From: Ephemerocybe angulata
Lineage: Eukaryota; Basidiomycota; Agaricomycetes; Agaricales; Psathyrellaceae
Assembly (NCBI GenBank): GCA_013368325.1
Contig: JAACJK010000224.1
Coordinates: forward strand, 496,001 to 560,000
Direction of reading: 5' to 3'
Length of the DNA stretch: 64,000 bases
Shown: one piece after another, positions 36,724 through 47,823 of the stretch
How the letters are laid out: each line of letters begins with the position of its first letter
How positions within the stretch are numbered: position 1 is the first letter of the stretch
Notes under the pieces: model-generated
Told to the model about the DNA's origin: nothing
Database searches by the model: none
The model's input: only the letters and a program-made list of their open reading frames with translations
Position numbers and translations under genes: made by a program

Positions 36724-39018
36724 ATGTCCTGCCCAGGAATACCGATGTGAGTTCCCACTTTACCCCCTGCCGGCGAATCGCGTGCTCAACGTTGCATGGA
36801 ACTGTAGCAATTCTGACATATCGGGTATGAGTACCTCGAAAGATACAACGGATGCCGCGGTGCTGAACGACATCCTTTAGGTCCAGGTGTTCGCATTTCG
36901 CTGTATATACAGTCTCTCCTTACAGGTACGTCTTGGAGTGAGCTAGTCAACCCCTCTTCGTGCGAGGCTCAACACAGTTCAACATCCAAATAGTTATCCT
37001 GGTTCGGGCCTCTCCTGAGGATGCACCGGGTGCATACTGGTCGATGACAGCGACCGCGCTGGGGCTCATCATCACGACTCTTGTGACGGGTCTGCTTGAA
37101 AAGATCTCCCTTCTGGATGCCATTGTAGTTACATACGGTATGCTTTCACCTACTCCCTTTCTTACCCCAAAGGCTGAGTTCTCATGTATCATCTTTCCTC
37201 TCCCCCCTTGCCCCACACCCAGTTTTGATCCTGCCCATTGTTGCGTCAGCGTTTGGCGTTGCAGACATAGCAGCGGCAAAACAGTTGCCAAACCAACCAA
37301 CGACCCTCCGGCGAGCATACTCTCCCCTTCTCATCATCGCCAATTGGCTGCGCTCCGCCCTCACATACGCGTTCACTCTTTTCGTCTGGGCAAAAGCGCC
37401 CTCCTTTGGGTCAGGGCCCCCAGAATGCGACCAGGCGACGAAACTCATCTTCTTCGGAGCTGCCTTGCCTGCTCTGGGCAGCGGTCGTGTGTTGAACCTC
37501 GTAGGATGGGGTATCCTGGCTTCGTTGTTCATGTGGAGGACTGTGAGGGGTGGCATGACTCTTATGGCCGCTTTCCGGGGACTGTTCTCGGATGATGTGA
37601 TGGTGAAACCGAAGACCCCTCCGAAGAACGAGCTCAATCTAGAAACCACGGACACCTATAACTATGTTACCGGGGAGAAGGGGCATGAGTGAGTGATGGC
37701 TTGCTCAACGCTGTCGCAGTTAATTGAGCAGTACAACTTATTCATAGGGAGCGTGCATATCGACCTGCGCAGGTCTTCCACGAGATGCTACAGGGCATGA
37801 TGAATCAAATCTTGGGTTGGGCGCCACGGGCTGGGACGGGTCGGTGGTACCATACGTATGGGCAGGTTATCCTCGCTATGGCGGTCAGAAAGCAGTCTCA
37901 TCTCGGTCACCCCGTTGTTGCTGACAATGATTTTACAGATCTCAATATGGGCTATTGCTATGACGGAGCTGGAATTGAAGCGCAACGTACTGGAGGGGGA
38001 CATCAACAAAGAATGGGGCTTCGGTCAGGTAAGTTAGACCAACTAAACGCAAATCCTGCCTACCTAATGACACTTCCCATCACAGTTTCTACCTCTCATT
38101 CTTACCATCTCCCCAGTCCTCGCCCTGTATGAAGCAGCTCTTAAGAAACGCGCACGCGGTGAGCTCGAAAGCTCCAAGCGCAACCTCCGCTTCTGCATCG
38201 TCGGAGCGCATGGCCTCAAACGGCCCCGCACAGAAATCGACCACCTCACCGAGGACCAAATCGCCGACCTCATAGAATCAGGGCAAATGACCGAAAACAC
38301 TATCAAGGCCATCAGAGCCCCATCCCCCTTCGCCGTCCTCACCGTCGATGGCAAGGATCTATACACGACATACGACCTGATTGAGACGACAAGCCCAGAA
38401 TGGAGGGAAACCTTCGATACTGGGGTCTCGGATACGTCGACGATTGTGGTGCGAGTGTTTGATTTGAAGTGTATGGACAGGGGCTGGCCATCGTTGATTG
38501 GGTATACCACAATCCTGCCGTTCTCGATGCTCCCACCAGGACCGGCAGCAGTGGTACTAGCACCTCCTACGATTCCTCGTGCTCAAATCACTGCACCAGA
38601 GGGAGACGACACGGGGGAGGAGGTTGCGCCTACAGACGAAGAAGGTGCTGTGGAGGGCGATTCAGAGGGGGCTAAAGGCGCGATGAAGGAGGGCATTGAT
38701 CAAATCCAAGAGACGTCGAGCATTGGAGGAGGGGTAACCGAGGCCAGCGCAGACTGGTTTGGCGCAGGGTCCAGTACCGTGGTGCGCCTGTTCCCCCTTG
38801 TGCGCGATCGGGAGGTGGTACCGGGGATGTCGGTCGAGTTCTCCATTTCGTCCGACACCTCCAGACCTCCTCCCATCTCTAATATTCCGGGACAGTATCT
38901 TGGAATAAAGAAGGTGAATCAAAAGAGGAATGTAAGCTTGGTGAAATGGAGAGGCAAGACTGTGCGGGGCCACAGGAAGGTCGTCCTGACAGAGACTCAC
39001 CAATTGGACAATGACTAG
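36724..39018 (+). CDS. Multi-pass membrane protein with C2-like C-terminal region
   Basis: The first exons are tiny: 36724-36746 (MSCPGIP), then NSDISG, then a block encoding PGVRISLYIQSLLT. They join in frame to VILVRASPEDAPGAYWSM. The GPGVRISLYIQ motif opens a family of Agaricomycete membrane proteins I have seen but which has no function. At least five hydrophobic segments follow (MTATALGLIITTLVTGLL, VLILPIVASAFGVAD, LIIANWLRSALTYAFTLFV, LVGWGILASLFMW, ISIWAIAMTELEL-FLPLILTISPVLALYE). After residue about 330 a soluble tail contains VLTVDGKDLYTTYDLIETTS, WRETFDTGVSD and STIVVRVFDL, a C2-domain-like strand pattern. Lipid or calcium binding by that tail is inference. It ends HQLDND. Confidence 0.65.
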
Positions 39019-39508
39019 GAAGACCATAGATTTATATTCATAAAGTCATGTCGGTCTCAATGTATTTTCCTCGGGCCAGGAGCACAGAATAATATCAGAA
39101 CCCCCAGAGGCGAGCCTGTTGACCCTCCTCTCCGATTCGAGGAGATCAAACATTGAATTAGTTTCGTCGCTGGGAGGTATCGGTCTAACGCATGTACTGG
39201 CAGTAAAAACAAAGGATCCGCAAGTGCAATGGCGCGTCAGTCCTATCGCAATGCGGCGAAAGGTGCATGAAGCAAGCAGACAATATATTTGAAGCAGAAG
39301 ATGATTAAAATTGCGATTGAAAGGGTATACGTATGCAGTCAATGTCCGAGAGATCAAGTATGCTAGAAATGAGAGGATTAGATTTAGGATAAGTGTCTTG
39401 GAAAGACGCTCAGAACTTCACTGCCCGTGAAATTGTCCTAAATAGAGGAACTGCAGGTGTGACGATCTGGGCTTGTACACCCTGGCAGGCTGTAGTACAT
39501 GAAGCAAT
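39019..39508. other. Convergent 3' spacer
   Basis: The 490-bp interval between convergent stops. A minus-strand frame at 39046-39357 has no support. Nothing else was seen. Confidence 0.45.
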
Positions 39509-40663
39509 TTAGAAGTGATTTAAATGAGAGAGACGGGACGCGCCCCCAAACTGCCTATGTCTCTCCTCCAAGGCTCTAATCTCCTGTATCTCTTCCTGCA
39601 TTTCTTCGTCTGGCTCCCTGCAAGATCCGTAGCAGTAGCAATGTGAGTAGCTGTGAGAGTTCTCGCCCCAGGTTTCGTTGGACTTGTTAACGATGAATTC
39701 GAGGCCCATTGCCATCGCAATCCAGAGGGGAGTGAGGAGGACCCCGATAGCCAACAGGAGAATGGGGAAGATTACAATGTTCCCCACCCCCATGACAGCA
39801 CCTCCCACAGCGCCTGCACGGGTGGCGTGCAGGACGTCGAGGCCTTTGAGGTCCATGTGCCTACGCATGATGGAGCAGCCGATAGGCCCGGTTACAGTGC
39901 CTGCGAGGACTGTAGCCGCCATTCGGAAATACCAGGCGTGTTGGGGTCCTTGTTCGGTCATCTCTGTCTGGGGGACGCAGCTCGAAAAGACTATGCCTAT
40001 GCAAATGACGGCAAAGATCCCACCGACAGCACCCACGGCTGCAGCTTCCGGATTTCCTGTGTATCCTGGGAGGTGGGCTGCGCGTAAGATAGCGTTTCCG
40101 ATAAGCCTGGTCGGGGACGACGGGAGTGAGTACTGTCGTGAAACTAAGCTACGATAATGAGAGTGGCGGCTCACATGAAGATGGCCCCGTTGGCGGCAGA
40201 GAGGCCAAATGAGAGCCCCAGGATGATACTGAAATATCAATATCGATTTAATGAGCACCGTGGAGATCTAACAGAGTGAAGCAGCGAACCTTGCTAAAAC
40301 AGCGACGCCAACGCAGAGGCAGAAAATGTACAGGACCCGCCATAGACCAGACAATATCGTGAGCAAGATGCGCCACGGTCTACGGGCCCAGAGTGGCCAG
40401 GTTCGCCTCCGTGTCCTCTTCGGTTGCGGGGGTGGGTTATAGATGAACGGGGCAGAGATGGGTTTAGGTTCACTGTTGACAGGCTCCGGTGCATTTGGCA
40501 GGGCCCCCAACGGTACCAATGCCAGAGACTGTGGCTCGTCAAGCGTTTCGGTTGGATTGGAAGGCTTGCTGTCCGCAGCTTCTGGTTCTTTGGGAGATGA
40601 GGGGCGAGTCGACGAAGTGGACTTTCGTGAAGCACTGTCCGCCACTGGTTCAATCTTCGCCAT
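39509..40663 (-). CDS. Multi-pass membrane protein, paralog B
   Basis: Paralog of the gene at 19785-20828. It starts MAKIEPVADSASRKSTSSTR with a proline/serine-rich N-terminal part (PPPQPKRTRRRTWPLWARR), then hydrophobic segments: ILLTILSGLWRVLYIFCLCVG, ASIILGLSFGLSAANGAIFM, the AAAVGAVGGIFAVICIGIVF region and VIFPILLLAIGVLL. It shares NAILRAAHLPGYTGN and the signature GPIGCSIMRRHMDLKG then LDVLHATRAGAVGGA with paralog A, in the same order. Two introns fall at positions comparable to those of A. The C-tail is acidic and histidine-containing (EERHRQFGG). Function is unknown. Proline/arginine content before the first helix suggests a cytosolic N-terminus. Confidence 0.7.
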
Positions 40664-41749
40664 GATATGCACTGGAGGTGGTGGGGAAATAGCAAGGCGG
40701 GAACTGATAGTCAACGATGGGCTTTATGTACCTCGGTTGCAGTCACACACCGCCAGCGAGTTGGCCTGTCAACTCCGGTTGTCGGCACCTACGAAAGCTG
40801 TCAGCAGTCCATAAAAGCTGTTACTTAGACGCTGGCAGCTTGAGCACAGGGAGGACAAAAAGAGTGAGCTGCGGCATCTAAGGACCTGAATGGGGTATCA
40901 GTTCCTGAGCACGCACGAAAGAGGCAGATGGGATCTGGTTGTAATCTGTTGTAATCCATCCTAGCATGATGGAAATCGAGCAACGACGAGCGCTAAACCG
41001 AGTCGGTTCATTTGAGCCATCAATGGTTCTGGCGTATCAATGAGTGAGCTGCCGAACTGCTTCGACTTTAAAGAGGTACCTAAGTTACTAAGTACGTCTT
41101 CGTGAACTCATAAGTAGTTGTTTATATACGTATAGCGTTCGCAACCCAAGATAATGAGGATGCCTCACTACAACACATTTTCTCAGCGCTCAGCGCTCAG
41201 CCCTAATGCCTAGATGGCGAGAGTGATAGTTCTGCGTCCAACAAGGACATGGAATCGATAGCAAAAATCATTGATTTCTTCAATACATAAGTACGCTAAT
41301 GTTGAACGTCGAACCTGAGGGAACTCAGAGAGGTCAACTGGAATACGTGAAAAGACCTGGAAAAAAGGGGCGCGTTAGCTAGAAGTTTGAGGGGAAGAAT
41401 ACTAAGATTCGAGGAAAGGAAAGAAAGGGTTCAGAATTGCAGAAGTTGGGTCAGCAGAGGGATAAATCCCTAAGACTGTTGAGCTTGATAATGTGATATG
41501 TGTTCATCAGGGAGAATGGGGGGAGGGTTGATAGATAGTACGAGGGTGATGATACGCACGTTAAAGCAAATGCCAGCTTGGTAGGATCGAGGTGGTTAGA
41601 GGAGAAGAGAGCGACGCGGTCAAAATTTTTTAATACCACCGGGTTTAGGCGCCGCTAGAAAGTAATGATCGCCGCCAACTTGATATCATGCCGGGCGATG
41701 GGTCATTCCGAAACCACCATCTCCGCACAAGCGTCCTCTGAAGGTCCCA
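40664..41749. other. Long divergent spacer, nothing recognised
   Basis: The 1086-bp region lies between paralog B and UPF3. It is relatively AT-rich in the middle (41100-41640), with the tandem CAGCGCTCAGCGCTCAG near 41186. No frame longer than about 60 codons has support. Both promoters presumably lie at its ends. Confidence 0.5.
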
Positions 41750-43543
41750 ATGTCGGCAGCGACTACGACCCACTCGCCATCTAAATCAAGAAAGGAGAAG
41801 GATAAGCAACGTCAGGAGAAGAATGGGCCCCAACAATCAGGTGAAAGACTGAAGACGATCGTGCGCCGACTCCCGCCAAATCTCCCTGAGGAGATCTTCT
41901 GGCAGACAGTCCAGCGATGGGTTTCCGATGAAACGTCTACATGGAAGGTGTACTATAGCGGGAAGCTCAAAAAACGGTGAGGCCAGCTTTCTATCTGAGG
42001 AACGAGAGGATTCTAGTCTGCCTGGCGCTTATACCAAATGTAGAATGAACAAGGAGAACATCCCTTCCCGAGCCTACATCGCATTCAAGGACGAGGAAAT
42101 GCTCATCCAATTCAGTCGTGAATTCGACGGCCATGTCTTTAAAGATAAAGCAGGTGGGTAGACCGAATATACCCTATCAAGTTGTCGGGAGAGCCGACTT
42201 CTCGCCAGGCAACGAGTCATATGCCATCGTCGAATATGCGCCGCACCAGAAAGTCCCTTCGGAGAAACGAAAGCAAGATAGCAAGAACAACACTATCGAG
42301 AAAGGTTGGTTTTGGCCGAATCTGACAATGCAGGAGCTGAGGATATCACAGACGAGGACTACATTTCCTTCATCAACTCCTTGAACGCTCCTGGAGAGGC
42401 GGTTACTTTAGAAACTCTGAGTGAGTCACGCGTATTTCAATAAATCTGTGCTAACCCCTCGTAGTTGCAGCGGCTCGCCCTCCCCAGCCACCTAAGACGA
42501 CACCTCTGCTTGAGGCCCTCAAAGCCGAGAAGTCAGCGCAGAAGGATAAGGAAGCTATTCTTCGCAACCATGCACATTACAAGGACCAAGCAAATGTCGC
42601 CGCCATCGCCTCAAACCCAAATCGGAAGGACGATAAGAAGAAGGCACCACCGGCACCGCCACCAATTTTGAATCAAGCGTCGAAGGCGGGCGATGCGCCT
42701 GCTCCTCCGGGCAAAAAGGGGAAGAAGGCGGTACAGGCGCAGAAGATTGCTGGATCCAAGAGTACGCCTGAGCCGAAGTCTGCAGCCCCGCAGGCGGCAA
42801 CTACCCCCACGACGTCCAAGCAGGCTAGGCAGCAACAGAAACAGAGCAAGAACGCAGCTCAACCTGCAGCTGCTCCTCCGCCGACTATCCTCGCTGCAAA
42901 GCCGCCTCCCATACCTGCTCCTTCGGCATCAGCATCTTCATCTAAGACTGCGCCTGTTCAACCTTCAGGATCGGCGGCATCGAATGAAGCCCCCCAACGT
43001 CGTGTCCGAGCTGTTCTGGGACGCCACTTGGAAGTCGCTCTCGCTGGCGTCGGTGCTTCGGCGCGCGCTCGAAAGGAGCGCGAGAAAGAAAGGGCTCAGG
43101 AGACTATCAACGCCGACTCTAAGGCGGCAGCCGCTCAGTCTACCGCCGGCGAACCTAATCCAGCTAGTAGCCAGAATTTATCTCCAACTTCTGCTCAACC
43201 CCCGCCTTCTCCTCAGCGTCAACGCAATCGTAGAGGTGGCGGCCATTCAACCTCAGGTGCAGTACCGCCTGCTGGTAATTCAGCGGTGCCCAGTGGACCT
43301 GGTGGATTGAAAGCCCCCGTCATCGCCATCGCGCAGCGCTCCAACAGCGGAGGCTCACCATCAATCTTGCAGAACGGGCCAAGTACATCCACAGGCCCTG
43401 TCCCCCAAGGTGCGATTGTCCCGCCAGCAGGCGTTCCTGCTGATAGAGGCAGAGGAGGGGGTGGTGGTAGAAGGGGAGGCAGGGGAAGGGGAGGTGCAGG
43501 AGGAGCCGGAAGAGGCGGAGGCCCGCCGAACAGGGGCGGATAA
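41750..43543 (+). CDS. UPF3: Nonsense-mediated decay protein UPF3
   Basis: Multi-exon gene. The N-terminal Smg4/UPF3 domain reads GERLKTIVRRLPPNLPEEIF, then WVSDETSTWKVYYSGKLKKR, SRAYIAFKDEEMLIQFSREF, DGHVFKDKAG and EYAPHQKVP, followed by DEDYISFINSLNAPGE. This RNP-type fold binds UPF2 in nonsense-mediated mRNA decay. After residue about 200 the protein becomes alanine/proline/lysine-rich and ends in an RGG-rich tail ([20 protein letters not shown]), a likely RNA-binding extension. A conserved exon-junction-binding-like basic stretch is present (RRVRAVLGRHLEVALAG). The domain order is as in other basidiomycete UPF3 proteins. Introns are about 50 nt. Confidence 0.85.
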
Positions 43544-44415
43544 AGGCAGGCCATGCAAATGACGAACAAGCTCTTAAGTGCAGTGAAAGCTTCACGGCCT
43601 CCTCTGCGGCAGGTCTCCAGGCCAGTCGTCGGCGCATTGCAAGCAGAGGATGCACAGGTGCCAACAAATTCCTTCTCCTTGAAGTCTCCCAGGAAGATCG
43701 TACCTTCTCATGGCTTGAAATCTGGCCCGCCTACCGAGCCCACCTCAGCACGGTTCTTGTTTTGCTCGTTTCGTTCGCGAAACGAAGAGTTACGCCGGAC
43801 TTCGATTGGACAATGACTCAGGTTTCGAGTTACCCAAGTGCTTTTCATGTCTTCGAACCTTGTTGTGGAACGCCTTGTCCCTCCTTCGGCAGAGTGCAAT
43901 GTAGCATTGCTTTTGAAGCGATGTCTCTGAGCATCAGCTTACCATTCAATATGATGATCATTCAACCTAGAACATGTCCGCCTGAGGAGGTTGGCATTCG
44001 TCGGGGTCTGGTGGTATAATCAGGTCATTGATAGGGAGCCTAGCAACCCTTGACTTCTGTGCGGATATCGATCTTTGCCAGCAAACCGCAAGCGGCTCAT
44101 TCAGGCAAAGCATACCAAGAATGGAAGTGATTTTCATCTCCAAGAACTAATCAACGGCCAAGGGACTCAAGGCTATGTCGACACAGACTTCGATTTGATG
44201 CAAGAGCCTTCAAAGTGAGTTGATAGCCATCGAGGAACTAGGGTGGAGCCGCACCGCACCATATTTTATTTCTTGGGCTAAAGGTATATAAGGGTAATGC
44301 AGTTCAATTGGGGAGCCACAACAGCTGGGCTGTCTCAACATCGCTTAACCCTGTAGCTGGTCTACTAAACAAGCGTTCATCACTTGAACCTTCCGATATC
44401 CTCCCAGTAGCAACT
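43544..44415. other. Intergenic with TATA box near the right end
   Basis: No supported gene. Short frames at 43553-44019 lack family resemblance or splice context. A TATATAAGG box at 44285-44293 lies about 130 bp upstream of the next start. Confidence 0.45.
44285..44293 (+). promoter_or_regulatory. TATA box of the secreted RNase-like gene
   Basis: TATATAAGG is placed about 130 bp upstream of the ATG at 44416, a plausible distance for a fungal TATA with a short leader. Confidence 0.4.
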
Positions 44416-45238
44416 ATGATGCCCTCTGTCACCAGCTATCTCTCTTTTTACGTCGCCTGCGCCCTTCTGGCCAACGCCGCACCTTTAGTAAGTCCCAACT
44501 CGCTGTACCCAAAGCAGGGTGGTCAAGCTCATCGACATACGCATTCATCAGCCACAACCCCAATCACTCGAGAACCCTCGAATCCAGGTCCGAGATCTCG
44601 AGGTCGGGAATGGTGTCGATGTCCTTTCTCTTCGTGACTTATCGCTTGGGGAACTGGAGGATCTAGATCAACGGGGTCGTAAGTGCCCATCCTTTGCTTC
44701 GGAGACTGTCGCTCAAATGCGTTTCCTGGGTAGTCTTGAGTACAGGCCTCAAGTGGGCCCTCAATAAAGTACCCAAAGGACATTCGTTTAAGACGCCAAC
44801 AGCCAAGGTAATAATTTGTTTTAGTTTTCCAGGACTAGACTCGTACTAAATCCCTCCTAGTATAGTGGCCAAGAAGTCAACCAGGCCGCTAAGGATGCCT
44901 TGAAGAAAGCACAAGCAGGCGTCAAAGAAAATGGATATCCAAAACCAGGATCGGGATTCCGCAAGAGTGAAGCGCACGTTGACCCTACCAAAGGAAAGGG
45001 CGTCGCTTTCCACGCCCCGCTAAAGAAGAAGGGTGATACTTCAGGTGCTCCAGGCCCCGATAGGGTCATTGTACACCAGAAGCCGGGCAAGACAAGGTTC
45101 GACACCCATGTGGCTTATCATGATGGAAAGAAGCAAATTCCTGTAGGGACGGGGTCAAAGAATCACCCATTCTCGGGGGCCAAACAAAAGACTAGTGGCG
45201 GCGAAAAGGATAGGAAGGGAAGGAGACGGAGGTCATAA
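44416..45238 (+). CDS. Secreted protein with RNase T1-like C-terminal half
   Basis: ATG at 44416 opens MMPSVTSYLSFYVACALL with cleavage likely after ANAA, a classic signal peptide. The last exon starts near 44874 and encodes YSGQEVNQAAKDALKKAQAG, then NGYPKP, FHAPLKKKG, APGPDRVIV and HVAYHDGKK. This order resembles microbial guanyl RNases of the T1/N1 group: tyrosine-proline strand, FP-type strand, PGPDRV with the catalytic arginine, and a late histidine. The usual first catalytic histidine appears as lysine and the glutamate position is unclear, so activity is doubtful. The exons between 44488 and 44873 are unresolved: two frames are possible (RDLEVGNGVDVLSLRDLSLG or QGGQAHRHTHSSATT). The tail is strongly basic. 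Extracellular role is inferred. Confidence 0.5.
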
Positions 45239-46144
45239 GTTTTGGCTCGCTGACGCTGGCTGGACTAGATTAAACAATGAAGGAAGATGTAAAGTTAACT
45301 TGGCTTTCCCGATGAGAGGGACTTGTGTGCACCTGTCGTTAGTTCAACTATGCGGCACACGCATTACTTGTGTCTCGAGCCGGCCACCTCTGTGAGCAGG
45401 GCAGTTAGATACCTTGTCCGCCTTCGCAATGAATGAAGCACGACTAGTGCTAACCATAAGCCTACGAGAAAGTGCAGAGTCGGAAACGTATATAGGCGTT
45501 CCACGACCGGGGTTAACATTCGTGACAGGTGGCAGGTACTTTCATAGTGTTTGATTGTCATGAGCTCACAGAGCGATGCCATGAAATTCAGGTATTAACA
45601 GATCCCTCCAAGTCAGCTGAGCCCAGGTCGCCCAAGAGCAAGGCTCGGTCCTCAGAGATTATCACGAAAGCTTGGAAGAGCGTCGCCATCATGGTTAAGC
45701 GCCTTGGCGCTTAACTTCTAAAGGTGACAGTCGTAGCAATCTGGGATGTAAATCCATTCACGGCTTCGTCACCATTCACAACCTTCTCCCCCCCCGACCA
45801 CACCGCTATTCCAAAAACTTTCGAAGGATCCAAAACGGCTACAGAAAGCCGTTTTCATAGCTTCTTATTACTGATAGAAGCAAAGCATTAAGCTGAGTGA
45901 ATGGCTAGATAGAGAGAGCATTATGCGAATATCAACCTTTTTCTGGATTGTTGCGCACTTTTTCCGAACGAGCTACCACTTTCAATCGCATGGGCTTCGT
46001 TTTCCAGTTTCGTGGGCGCCTTTGGCGCGGCAACTTCTTGGATGTGCCGGAAGTAGTTCTCATACATATTTGCATATAAAACATATCCTCACCGCTTTCA
46101 AGAATCATCTCACCCCCTTCTTGTTCACTCCCATTAAACGCGTG
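45239..46144. other. Intergenic with a short perfect hairpin
   Basis: No gene was recognised. At 45832-45855 a 9-bp perfect inverted repeat (AAAACGGCT ... AGCCGTTTT, six-base loop) could form a hairpin. The right end presumably carries the promoter of the gene at 46145. Confidence 0.45.
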
Positions 46145-46860
46145 ATGAATATTAAGGCGCTTGCATCTCTGTCGTGCTTCATGGTGGCAGTTCTTGGCGC
46201 GCCCCAGACTGGGTCAACAGAGCCCTTGACTATCCAAATTCAATCGGAGTGGGTGCAACACTTCCGCTGAAGGTGTCAGTAAGATACTCATACTTTTGAC
46301 AGGCTTCCACCAAAAACATGCGGGTACATCATCCTCTTCGCGACGGGAGGCACAAGTCAGTCGTGGTTTCTCCGCACTCACTTGATGTTTGCTGGCTCAC
46401 TCCGCCAACCCACACAGCGCCTTACATTTTCGTACGTTACCGCAATCGCTTTAGGATGGGCACCTCGTAACCTTCAAAAACAGAGCATCCGAGATCCCTT
46501 GCCACCCTTTGCTCAGGTTGGTCCCCACGTCGCTGGGCCCACCGGCGCCAACGGTATCATCTGGGGGGGACTGGCTGTCCCCGCAGACACTCCCGTGCTC
46601 TTCCAGGTTGAGGACGCCACTGGGGCTGTCGCGCGTAGCGATACGACTGAATTCGTGAAAGGCGGTAAGTGTTTTCACCAGCGTTAAACTGTCATGAGCT
46701 TACAGACACTATAAACTTCGGGGCCGGGAAAAAAGCCTGTACAGGTGACCTGGGGATACCAGGGAAACTTCCCTGGATATACCAGGTAGAATACTTGGAA
46801 TATCCAGGTATACACCTGGGAATCCCAGGTATGATTATGACCAGGTACTGTCCAGGTAGA
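46145..46860 (+). pseudogene. Signal-peptide protein gene, apparently broken
   Basis: Exon 1 encodes MNIKALASLSCFMVAVLGAP, a good signal peptide. A GTGGGT...ACAG intron joins it in frame to LPPKTCGYIILFATGGT, and another joins that to PYIF. The next conserved-looking stretch (QVGPHVAGPTGANGIIWGGL then VPADTPVLFQVEDATGAVA) is in a different frame, and I found no splice that reconciles them, since the connecting frame stops at a TAA near 46470. A further GTAAGT...ACAG intron leads into DTINFGAGKKACTG, after which the reading frame is made of CCAGG repeats (IPGKLPW, EYPG). The parts resemble a common family of short secreted Agaricomycete proteins with a beta-rich domain. It is either a decayed gene or one with an unusual structure. 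Confidence 0.4.
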
Positions 46861-47005
46861 TAACTTGTGATATCTTCCGTTTACCTGGACGGCCAAAATC
46901 GTGGTATCGCCAGGTATTTGACTCGGAATCAACATGTTTTCTCGCCTGGTACAATACGAGCGCAATACCAGGTATATCCAGGTTCTCTCACTGGTTGCTC
47001 CAGGA
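46741..47005. repeat. CCAGG-rich degenerate short-repeat array
   Basis: About seven copies of CCAGGTA (46782, 46804, 46825, 46841, 46852, 46910, 46968) and one CCAGGTT occur within 210 bp, spaced 10-60 bp apart. Inverse copies (TACCTGG-like at about 46813, 46882, 46944) are interspersed, with AT-rich linkers such as GGATATA and ATATC. The result is many short palindromic pairs. No known element matches. Confidence 0.6.
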
Positions 47006-47327
47006 CAAATGTCTGCCCAGCGCTCGATGAACCGGGGGCATCACACGGAATAGACAGGTAAATAAGGTGTATTTCATAGGTACATACATTGGTCTGCATA
47101 CTACGTCGTACGCGGCAATAGGGGATACTATGTGGTACGTAGGATAGAGGTCATGTACAGCCTCGAGGAATAGGTTAATTCACTACCCACTGAGAACCAT
47201 ATCCGGACGGTACCAGGAGGGCGGCCATCATGGTACGCTGAAGCAAACTGTCGCAGCGCGGGGGGAAGATGGCGAGCAAATGGTGAGACCTTCAGGCCTC
47301 ATACCTCAAAGAAACAGCTGTGAGTAA
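47006..47327. other. Unassigned flank of the LINE
   Basis: Between the CCAGG array and the LINE target site nothing was recognised. It contains no long open frame. Confidence 0.45.
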
Positions 47328-47341
47328 TAATATGATAGCGG
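47328..47341. repeat. Left target-site duplication of the LINE
   Basis: TAATATGATAGCGG occurs here and again at 56428-56441, exactly at both ends of the element. The identity may extend two more bases (AA) to the left, which cannot be told apart from the poly(A) tail. Confidence 0.9.
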
Positions 47342-47823
47342 GGGGCTCCTTGATCCTGAACCACCATCATCTGGTGGTTTTCCCACGCTTGGGTCAGGAC
47401 AAGGATGGGACACTACCGCTCGCTGACCGGGCCTACGGTCTAGTCAGGACAACGAGCACGTCCTAAGGTCAACACCAACCGCCCCCCCAAAGCGATCTGA
47501 GGATCGGAGAGGAATGGACCCTCCTTCTCTTTGAACGATGAAGAGCCCCAGTGGCTTTCGAGCTATGAGGACGCAGAACGTGGGCCAACCGTGAGGGGGA
47601 CACGAGGCCACACGAGGCGAGTACTGGAACAGCACCCGATACCTAAAGTCAGCTGGACTAACAAAGGCACGATGCCACCTATAGGACGAAATCACGGCCC
47701 ATACCGAGACAAAGGACGACTAATCCACCCGGGAAGCCAGAGATAAAAGGTCGTCTCCCCTCCTTTTCTCCTCAAACGCGAACCTAACAGAACCCATAAA
47801 CTACCAGAACCTCTTCATACTCG

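Noticed and set aside
46669..46863. A repeat-coded glycine/proline protein
   Set aside because: The open frame arises from the CCAGG array itself.
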